Shown: positions 47,809-56,984 of the stretch, piece after piece | Numbering within the stretch: the stretch's first letter is position 1 | Layout of the letters: every line of letters begins with the position of its first letter | Assembly: GCA_029891385.1 (NCBI GenBank) | Contig: CM057225.1 | Span: 12,623,060 to 12,687,059, forward strand | Length of the DNA: 64,000 nt | From: Erythroxylum novogranatense | Taxonomy: Eukaryota > Streptophyta > Magnoliopsida > Malpighiales > Erythroxylaceae | Direction of reading: 5' to 3' | Notes under the pieces: model-generated | Databases searched by the model: none | What the model saw: the letters and a program-made list of their open reading frames with translations, nothing else | What the model was told of the DNA's origin: nothing | Translations under genes and position numbers: made by a program

Positions 47809-50800
47809 TGTTGGACCCCGAACTTTTCTCAGATTTGTGAATTATAATTTGACATCAAACGAGAAAATTGAGGTGACTTAGTCGTGTGTAAAGGAAGCGA
47901 AAATTCATGAATTTGAATGATTATGTGTAAGGTTTGATGTGAACAATGCTGGTTTGAACAAATTAAGATGATGTGTTGAAGTTAATACGTGAAATGGGTG
48001 TTTTGAGTTCAATGAAATTGATGTGAGATTCTGAGTAAATTTTGTGTATTATGAAATATTTATTAGAAAAAGTTAAAGTGAATGAATTGATCGAAATGGA
48101 GTTGCAGAATATGGAACACATAGTGAAAGAGTGAAAATTTGAGGAATTGAGGAAGTTGACTTTTTGGAGTAGAGAGAGTTGACTTTTAACTTAAGCAGAA
48201 TTTGAGAAAATGATCTTTATGAAAGCTGTAGTTCCTGTTGAGAGCTTGGAGTCGCCATAAAGTTTGGTATTTTTCGATATCGGGAGTGAAAGTTATGATC
48301 AGTCAAAGTTAAGTATTTGTGAAAATGTTCATAAGTGTACATGTAGGTGTGTGATGTGATTTGAGACACTTGAATTGAGTTCAATGATCTATATGAAAGA
48401 CATAGAAGATTATCCTAGATTCTCAATGATGTACCATATGCTATTTCTGGTTATGAAATTTGGGAGATATGAAATTATAAAGTTTGGATGTGTTAGGATG
48501 ACACATGTTTGGCAGAAGCTTTGATCAAAAAATTAATCTAGTTAGAGGTTGCAACTGCTTTTAAGTCCTTCATGAAAGTTATAGACTATGTTTTGATCTT
48601 CCCATTGATGTAAAGTGTGAAATTTGTGGAGCGCGGAATAAGAAGTTATGAATTTTGGACATTTCGGTTATTTGTATGCCGCTTTGACTCCTCCTGTTTT
48701 TGTTATTTCGTTCCCAATCCGACTCCTTTTTCAATCTTTTGCTTATAATTTTTCCATCCGACATCCGACTTAGCTAGTTTTTGAAGCATTGGATTCCTAA
48801 GACAATGACCTATATCATGATGGAAAATTATGATTGTTCTGAGATTAGATTGTAAGGGATTGATTGAGTCAAAGGGAGTTAGATATTTTCCGAGCATGGT
48901 ACAATATGTTTGACGATATCTTGATCGATAGAGATCCAATCAAGTTGATTCTTGTTTTTAAATAAGTGAGAGACATGGGATCACAAGTTATCTGAAGGAA
49001 CCGAATTTTAATTCAGTTCCTAAGATTTTTAATTTCTGAATGGAGATATTAAAGTTATAAGAATATATAAGGGCAAATTGGGCATGTTACTTAAGACTAA
49101 GAGTTATAAGACTTAGGTGGGAGGGCAAATTAGACTTTCCCCACATATTAAGAGGATAAAATAAAAGAAAGAAATTAGGAAAGAAAAGAAGAAGAGAAGA
49201 AGAGAAGCCGTAGGTGGAGGAAAAAGAGAAGAGAAATAGAGGTTTTCGATTCTTGAGATTTTCGGACAGATTCGAAGCAACTCCTGGTAAGTTTAAGTTC
49301 GTTCTATCTTGTTGTAGTAAGATTAAACTTGGAATAGAGTTGAATGTGTTAGAATCGGTAGTTTAGGGGTTTTCGGAAAACCTAGTTGAAATCTTTGGGT
49401 TGTCGGATTTGTGGCTGATTTTAAGGTTTGAATAAGTTAGAACTGAAGCTTAGGATATGATTTAAGGTTTAGATGTGTTGTATGTGATTAAGGGAAGGAT
49501 TGAAGTGGGAAAAAGTTGGAAAATCGGGTTCGGAGACGCTCTCCAGACCCGCACGTCGCGACGTGCGAATTTGTGTTCGTCGCGACGTGCGAAGTTGTGT
49601 TCGTTGCGACGTGTGAATGTGTGTGCGTCGCGGCGAGCACGGGCCGTTCGTCGCGGCGAGCTCCAGTTTCCAACACAAAGGTGTTTCGGTATTTTTGGGC
49701 ATAACTTTTGATGCAGATGTCCAAATGAGGTGGTGTTTGATTCGTTGTGATCTAGAGACAAGGTTTTAAAAGTTTTATGAAGAAAGAAAGTTTTATTTCA
49801 GTCTTTAAAGATCTCAATTTGTAGATGGAAGTTGAGTACAGATTCTTGTCTCAACATAAGGATAGGCCTAATATGTTTGAAGGATAACTTTGGGATTTCT
49901 GAAATGAATCGAATGATTTTGGAGTCATAGAAACTTAAGACATAAGGGAAAAATGTTTCTAGAAAGATTGTCAAAATTTCTTCATTTACTTGATCATAAT
50001 TTGGAATTCAGATTGAATGGGATTTTTGGTTATTACTAGAAGGAATCAAGGAAGGCAAGAGGATCAAGATGAGAGGCATCTTTTTAGCACGTATCCGAGC
50101 GAGGAATTCAAGTGGGTTTCATGTTTATAATTTAGTAATGAGCCACTAAAGTTTTCTCCCAAATCAAGAATGGTTTCAATCATTTCAAAAATATCGTTGT
50201 GTTTCTATTGAATGATTTGCCAAAATTGCTACATGTTTCAACATATGAACCTTTCTGATGAATTTCAAAATAAAGATGAAAATGCATTGAACATTTTATG
50301 TTATGCCTTGGAAAAATTCATGGCATTTTGTATATTCAGAAAAGAAAGAAAAGAGCATGAAAAGTATGAAAGCTTTGATAAAATGCTTTGAGCATGAAAC
50401 GAATTGTTATGTGCTTTGTTTAGGTGAGAGAGTAACGGATGGATAGTCACGTGCACGTCGACGTTTAGCCTTCTCCCGGCTGCCCGCTTTGGGCCACGAG
50501 ATTCTTGAGAAATCGGACTCGTTTTGTTTACGGTATAAACTTCGGTTTATCCAGATCGTTTTACGGAACTCTCGAGCCGTTTGTTTGTGCATTGCATCTA
50601 TGAATTGTCAAGTTTGTGCATAAATCGAGCATGTGTATTGATGATTGAATGAACATGTTGTGCTGATGTTCTACCATTTTTCACTATGAATTTTGAGAAA
50701 GTAATGACACTTTTCGACTACGAGTTTGAACTCAAACTTTCGGATTTGACTGAGAATTTGGGAGCAAAGCGTTTGATGACTTTATTATGAATTTTGTATA

Positions 50801-51787
50801 ACAAATGAACTTTTCAACGGTTTTGCTTATGCTTCGTTATAAACCTGTTACCCACGAGCTATAAGCTCACCCCTCTTTCATCCATAATCTCCAGGTAATC
50901 GTAGGAGATCGGATGAGGGAGAGATAAGATGTTCGTTCGACATGTTTGCGATCTTTGTATTTTATGATAATGCCGCTATGAGTTGTATAAGGATTTGATT
51001 TACAAATTGTATATGAATTGTGATGAATTATGAGATTGTGTATATATTTTGAGTATGAATTGATATGAGAAATTGTGAATGGGTTTTGGATGATAAATGG
51101 AGATATGAATGTGTATTGGATTCTGGACGGGGTGTCCGATGATACTGATTATTGTGTGAGAAATATAGAAGTGTAATTTAAACCCTTTGCAGGTTGGGTT
51201 AGTCTTAAAGCAGTCGTTATGCTGCCAGAATTTTATAGCATGATTACGATTTGAGTTTTTGTTTGAGGATGTGATTTGTATAAGATTGAATAAAGTGAAT
51301 ATGAAAGAATAGAAAACACAAGTTTTATACTGGTTTCGGATTTGGTTTAGTCTTAAGGATTTCCAACGCGACGTTTTTCTAAAGAGTGTTATTTTCGAAA
51401 GTCGGATTTGTTTTCATTTTGTCTCAGAATTCGATTTGCTCCGCTTTGTTAAGTTTTTGTATCGCTTTTGTTCGCTTTGTCTTCCGATTTATGCCTTCGC
51501 TTTCGAGTCATTCGCTTCCGATTTGTGATTCGATTCATATTTGTTTTGCTTTCGTCATATGTTCCGTTTCTTGGCTTTGATTCGATTTATGTTCGTTCGT
51601 TTTCATGTTCGATTTCGATTTGCTTCCGCTTTCATTTGCGATTCGATTTCGTTGTTACTATTGATTTCTGCTTTTCCCTATTTGTGTCGCCTTCGGATGC
51701 GAATTATCCGATGTGCATTCGCTTAATTTTCGATCGCCTTCGTTTCGTTTTCTGGATGGGATCCGGCCTCCGGATCGGGTCCCATCA
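47809..51787 (-). mobile_element. Solo LTR, 4 kb, antisense relative of the long-LTR family
   Basis: It starts TGTTGGACCCCG, ends GGGTCCCATCA, and is flanked by GTGTG on both sides (47804-47808, 51788-51792). Without it the LINE frame reads straight from KDCV to YNCHLQDLRF. Internal parts match the other long LTRs only on the opposite strand: 48540-48680 and 48720-48930 pair with about 1310-1530 and 1935-2050, and 49670-49760 pairs with about 26220-26290. A 24-bp GC-rich repeat lies at 49545-49665. Its terminal sequences differ from TGTAAC...GTTACA, so it is a different subfamily or a mosaic. Confidence 0.8.
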
Positions 51788-52565
51788 GTGTGTACAATTG
51801 TCATCTGCAAGATCTAAGATTTTCAAGGCCTCATTTCACTTAGAGGTGAGGCCAAATTTTCACCTGCTTAGACCGCGCCTTTTATTCAAACAATTAACAT
51901 TTTTTGTTCCCCCACACTACTATCACCCACCTACCCTTTCTAAAGTCTGACCATAAGCCTATCCTCATTACCCTCAACCACAACATGAAACCTCCACCAC
52001 CAATTAGACCCTTTAAATTTCAGTCGGCCTGGCTTACCCATAGCTGCTTTGGTCAAGTTGTCGCAGATACTTGGCCCTCACCAACTCAGGATGTTAGTGG
52101 AGCGCTCAGACAATTCTCAGCGAGTCTACAGTCTTGAAACTCTACCACTTTTGGCAATATTTTTTACCAAAAAAAGAGACTCATGGCCAGATTCAAAGGC
52201 ATCCAAAAACATCTAGACATTTTAGATTTGACTTCTCTCCGAGAGCTTGAGGAAGACCTTCATTCAGAGTTGGAACATGTCCTAATTCAAGAAGAACTCT
52301 ACTGGCATCATCGTTCCAAAAGCTAATGGCTTATACAGGGAGACAGGAATACTTAATATTATTATGTCATCATAAGGAATAGACATCGTCAAGGGTACAT
52401 TTCTTCCTTGAAAGATCCAAACGGCATTGTTATATCCTATTCTTTGACCCTTAAAAGTCTAGCGCAGTATTACCTCGAGACTTTATATCGGGCTTATCAC
52501 CAACGCCCCACTACCTGACACCTTCATGGTCAATTCCCCCCCTACCCCAACAAACCCACGAGGAA
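51788..52565 (+). pseudogene. LINE endonuclease C-terminus and linker
   Basis: The reading continues from the part before the LTR: YNCHLQDLRF, then a broken stretch, then THLPFLKSDHKPILI, which carries the SDH endonuclease motif (51930-51970). After this come the usual linker phrases (KPPPPIRPFKFQSAWLTH, then ELEEDLHSELEHVLIQEELY) leading to RT. Several stops. Confidence 0.75.
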
Positions 52566-53900
52566 TTGAGCAGTCCTCTCAGTTCTGATGAAGTCAAGAG
52601 AGCATTCTTCAAAATGGTCCCCAATAAGGCTCCCGGATTCGATGGATTCACAACCCTCTTTTACCAGTCCCAGTGGGATATTGTTGGCTCTTCACTGACT
52701 CTTTTTATTCAACGTATCTTTAGTTATGAGATTTGGGGATCAGAGCTCAGTCGCACTATAATGGCATTTATCCCTAAGATCCCATCCCCTACATCGATTT
52801 CATAATTTCGACCTATTGCTTTATGTTCGGTGATGTACAAAGCCATTACTAAGATCATTGTTAATCGACTCAAACCCTACCTAGAGCTCATGGTCGCTTC
52901 GATCCAATGCAGTTTTGTCCCGGGATGTCTGATTATGGATAATATCATTATCACTCAAGAAGTCATCCATACTATGAAACAGAAAATTGGGCGCAAAGGG
53001 ATGATGACTTTAAAGGTGGATTTGGATAAAGCGTACGATAGGCTATCTTGGGAGTTCATTCAAGATATACTCTTCGACGTTGGACTTCTTGCCTCTCTAA
53101 TTAGTCTCATCATGAAGTGCGTGACCAGTGTCTCCCTCCAAGTTAATTGAAATGGGAAACTCAGTGACGCCTTTAGGCCCTCCAAAGGCATTCGTCAGGG
53201 AGATCCTATTTCTCCGTATCTCTTTGTTCTATGTATGGAACAACCAAGTCAATCCATCTCGCAAGAAATGTCCCACGATAGCTGGCAGCCAATTCGTCTT
53301 AACAAATAGGGGCCCCCTCTTTCTCATCTCTTCTTTGCAGACAACCTTATTCTGTTCTTCGAAGCCTCTCTTGAACAAGTCACTGTCATTAGGATTGTTT
53401 TAAATGATTTTTGCGCAGAGTTAGGACAACGTATAAGCCAAAATAAATCCAGATTCTACTACTTTAAAAGTGTTCCTCCTTCAACGACTCACTACTTAAG
53501 TAGAGCACTTGGCTTTAAACAGATATATGATCTCGGAAGATACCTAGGCGTCCCTCTCCTGCACGAAAGAGTTAGTGGTCGAACTTATCAACACAATATT
53601 GATAAGGTGCAAAAATGTCTATTAGGCTGGACGATCAACCTTTTGTCTTTGACCGGATGCATCACCTGAGCTAAATAAGTCATTGAGGCACTACCTAGCT
53701 ATACAATGCAGACGATACAGTTGCCCCATCGAGTATGTGACGAGATAGAAAAAATAATGCATCAATTTGTTTGGGGTTCGATCGATGAGAAACAGAGGAT
53801 TCACCTATTCAATTGGGAGAAAGTCTGTAAGCCTAAAGAGCTGGGGGTTGGGCCTTCGAAAGATGCAAAAAACCAATGACGCCTTTCTTGCAAAATTAGG
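52566..53900 (+). pseudogene. LINE reverse transcriptase remnant
   Basis: The RT domain is readable over several frames: LSSDEVKRAFFKMVPNKAPG, then FRPIALCSVMYKAITKIIVN, then a SFVPGCLIMDNIIITQEVIH phrase, MMTLKVDLDKAYDRLSWEFI (first catalytic aspartate kept) and [18 protein letters not shown]. The catalytic box reads FADN where LINEs have FADD (53335-53350), so the second aspartate is lost. The following thumb region has GRYLGVPLLHERVSGRTYQ, and FVWGSIDEKQRIHLFNWEKV after it. Stops at about 52803, 53148 and later break the frame. Confidence 0.85.
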
Positions 53901-54258
53901 TTGGAATATGATCAACAAACCTGACTCTTTATGGGTCAAAATCCTCTCCGCTAAATACAATGTTGATGTCACCCTTCTCCCCTCCATTTTGGATACCACA
54001 AGTGGATCGATGATCTGACGGAGCATCAAGTCTACATGGCACCTCGTTCAACAGGGCTTCAAATGGATGATCGGCGATGGCTGTCAAACTCGATTTTGGT
54101 TAGACCCTTAGATTTCGTGAACAGGGCCTCTTATTTCCCATGTTATAACCCCAATCTCGAATTCCATTTGTAACATCACTGTCAGTCACTTTGCGGACGT
54201 AGATGGTAATTGGAATTGAGGTGCTCTTCACGCTTATCTCCCACCGCCAATTTGTAGG

Positions 54259-55397
54259 TTGATAGTTGGCACATTTCCATTGAAGCCCTATTTAGGGCCG
54301 GATAAGCTAATCTGGGGAGGTTCTAACATAGGTCAATTCACCGTAGCTTCTACTTATTCTATGAGCATAGGTCAAGCCGACACCTCAGCCCATGGTATTT
54401 GGACGGTCATTTGGCAATGGAAGGGCCCCCAACACATTCGTTCCTTCTTTTGGCTCCTTATCCAAGACTGGTTGCTCACGAACCAACATCGGATCCGTAG
54501 GCAATGCACTACAAATGGAGCATGTTATCATTGTAGTCTTGAGGAAACCTCGTTGCATACAGTGCGCGACTGTGTCAAAGCCCGCCAAGTGTGGACTATC
54601 TTCCCGCCTCATATGGCTTCAGCTGACTTTTTCACTCAGCTAAATCGGGACTGGCTCTTCCAAAATCTCAACCACCACCATCAAATCCTTGGGCATGATT
54701 GGTCGATCCTATTTGGCATTACCTGTTGGTTCCTTCGAGGAACAAATCCCTTTTTGATGCTCACTTTACTTGGCCTTCCTCACCTAGTTCCCTTATTTTG
54801 TCTTATGCAGGTCTCTTTCACAACTTAGCCGGGTGGCCTAGTCGAGCTGTTACTACCAGATATCACCCTCAATAGAAGCATCTTATCGGCTGGAAAAAAC
54901 CACCCACTAGATGGATCAAGCTTAATACTGATGGAGCTTATCAATGGTTCTCATTAACAGCCATCGCAGGAGGCCTTCAACGGGACAATGCAGGACACTG
55001 GCTTGGCGGGTTCTCCCAAAATATTGACTGGTGCTCTTCGGTGAATGCGGAACTTTGGGGTGTGTTCATAGGACTTTCACTTGCATGGAATTTGGGCCAT
55101 CGATGGATTGAACTTGAGGTAGATTCCAAAGCAGTGTTCGATATCCTATCCTCATCAGCTTGTGGATCACAGACTCTCAATCTCATCGTTCGGAGTCTAA
55201 ACGAGATGTTCACAAGGAACTGGACTGTTGCTCATCACCATGTTTACCGAGAAAGCAACAGATGCGCTGACTGGCTAGCCAAGTATGTCGATAAATTTGC
55301 AATTAGCGTCAATTATTTTATTACAACACCCATTTGGTGCAACATAGTCCTATTAGAGGATTTGTCGAGAATATGTTTCCCTAGATTTAACGTGTAA
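54259..55397 (+). pseudogene. LINE zf-RVT region and RNase H
   Basis: 54259-54828 has the zf-RVT-like segment that follows RT in plant LINEs (FFWLLIQDWLLTNQHRIRR, then ACYHCSLEETSLHTVRDC with cysteine and histidine ligands). After a frame break, 54900-55397 carries an RNase H domain: KLNTDGAYQ (first catalytic Asp), AELWGVFIGLSLAWNLGHRW (Glu), LEVDSKAVFDIL (Asp) and HHVYRESNRCADWLAKYVDK. The catalytic residues remain. RNase H in this position marks a plant LINE subclass. Confidence 0.85.
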
Positions 55398-55430
55398 TTC
55401 GTTTCCCTTAAAAATAAAAAATAAAAAAAT

Positions 55431-55868
55431 GTCTGGAACTCCTATTGGCCTAAATGATTTCAGCTCCTCACTTAAGGCTCTCCCTTCCAGGAGATCTTGA
55501 GTTTGAGTCACGCCAAAAGAGAAGAAATAGGAAATGTTCCTATTGATGATCGTCTAGGCCCTTGGGCAAAGTTCTTTGATCGGATCAATTACGGACACCT
55601 CGCTTCCAACGACAATGTGAGAGTTAGAGCTATTAGGGAATCTGGGGGCTGATGGGAACTTGATGCTGAGTAGGAGGAGGCCAGTGATCAATCATCAGCT
55701 GAACAATCAAGTATGTAAAGATTTCTTGTGCGTAAAAGTGTATAGGCTACGTAAGAACCTGAGGAATCTTGGAATTTCAGGTTTACATCCTCTAAGGTTC
55801 TTGAGGTGGGATCTTAGGAACTTAGGATTAGTCCGGCTAAGTCGGATACCTAATGTAATAAAAAAAAA
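55431..55868 (+). mobile_element. SINE-like element behind the LINE tail
   Basis: The 5' part looks tRNA-derived: GGCCTAAATGATTTCAGCTC resembles an A-box region, and GATCTTGAGTTTGAGTCACG at 55492-55514 resembles a pol III B box. The 3' end has TTAGTCCGGCTAAGTCGGAT followed by ACCTAATGTAATAAAAAAAA, the form of many plant SINE ends. An AAAAAAATG on each side (55423-55431, 55861-55870) could be a target duplication, but it is mostly poly-A. The ORF inside (55660-55893) is not a gene. Confidence 0.5.
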
Positions 55869-55948
55869 TGAAAAGCATGATCTCATCTTATAATTATAAT
55901 CGACACATAATTAAGTGATTGGAGAGCCAGAAAATTATTCAAATTTCT

Positions 55949-55981
55949 CCGGAGCGTCTCGTTCAATGAGAGACGCGCCGG
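55949..55981. other. Short GC-rich hairpin
   Basis: CCGGAGCGTCTC and GAGACGCGCCGG pair around a GTTCAATGA loop with a single mismatch. Role unknown. Confidence 0.5.
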
Positions 55982-56532
55982 TGAAAGGGAGTAATGGTTG
56001 TGTCCATTAAGTAAATGTCGTTCCTTCCTTTAATTCTCTAATCAAGACAAAAGGTCAATTGGTATAAATACTTACATATAATCTTGTTTTCAAATTTTGA
56101 ATTTGCCATATAACAAAATAATAATGATTACAGAAATTTTAAAATTTACAATAATATAAATGATGATTTGGTAAGCTAATAGCAAGTTAAAATAAATAAC
56201 AATTCTCCACTTAATCTAAAATTAATCACTATATTGGTAATAGATAACTCTTGAAAATTTCTCATGCTCATCATATCAGGATATTGCCGTACATATCTTT
56301 ATATAACTAAATACAAATATGTTTTGAAAGAGTTGTATTGTTACCGAGATTATTCCCGTTAGTGATAGAACGAGCAAATGCGCTGGTGACAGGGTTAGGA
56401 GGGACAAAACGCGTCGTTCCCCCGAATTGGTCAGCGTCTCAAATTCAGACTGACTAAGAGTAGTTAGTTTCCTAGTCCTAGGTGAAAGCACTTCACAAGA
56501 AGTCTTGCTCTCAGTTTCGGGTTCAAATCTCT

Positions 56533-56673
56533 TGTCCAATATTATAGTATCTTATTGTGTCCAATAAATCTCAATCATTTATTTATGCGGATCCTATGTA
56601 GGTCCCGTATAAGCCCCGCAAAATAAATGACTGAAATTTCATAAGATAGAATAAGACAGGGTAATATTGGACA
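56533..56673. mobile_element. Fold-back MITE, 141 bp, upstream of PUF gene
   Basis: The two halves are inverted copies: TGTCCAATATTA at the left and TAATATTGGACA at the right, then ATCTTATTGTG against TTATTCTATCTTATG-type arms, and CATTTATTTATGCGG against CGCAAAATAAATG. The loop is around GATCCTATGTAGGTCCCGTA. It lies about 310 bp before the start codon. No target duplication was identified. Confidence 0.65.
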
Positions 56674-56984
56674 GAAGATCTTGACTAATCAATCTCAGTC
56701 TCTAGCCTTTCTCTCTCATCGCCCACGAAATCTTACCAAAAATGCCATGCAAAATAATTATGCTACCGCTCTATCTTCCCTATCTCACTCTTCTTCAGTC
56801 AAATCTTTTCCCTTCTCATTCAAGACTCTTATCTCCCATTTAAATCTCCGATTTTGTCTCTCATAACCCCTTCTTTCTTTCCTTAAAGATTTCAACTTCC
56901 CCAAAATCCTCACATCGCCACTTTCGCGGCCTCTTCCAAGCCCCTTTCTTGCTTCTGCTTTTGTTTGTTTTCTTTTCTTTCAAG

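Larger units (their letters stand above)
39889..55429 (+). mobile_element. Plant LINE (L1 type, with RNase H), split by three solo LTRs
   Basis: After removing three solo LTRs, about 5.6 kb remains in four pieces: 39889-40123, 42215-43045, 46913-47808 and 51788-55429. The order is ORF1 with zinc knuckle, AP-type endonuclease, reverse transcriptase, zf-RVT region and RNase H, ending in an A-rich tail (AAAATAAAAAATAAAAAAA at 55410-55429). The reading frame continues exactly across the first and third LTRs when one target copy is removed, which shows that they landed in coding DNA. The 5' limit is not resolved, and 39889 is only where ORF1-like sequence becomes readable. Many stops make it inactive. 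Confidence 0.88.
55869..56984 (+). promoter_or_regulatory. PUF gene upstream region
   Basis: This is about 1.1 kb before the PUF start codon. It contains a short GC-rich hairpin (55949-55981), a 141-bp fold-back element (56533-56673) and a CT-rich leader (56760-56984, with repeated TTCTTTCC and TCTCTC words). No clear TATA box was seen. Confidence 0.4.

Noticed and set aside
49462..49761. Overlapping arginine-rich ORFs on both strands
   Set aside because: They are by-products of the 24-bp GC-rich repeat.
51468..51950. 160-codon phenylalanine- and arginine-rich ORF
   Set aside because: It spans the end of a solo LTR and its junction with the LINE, and the repeats of TTCG-like words explain the open frame.
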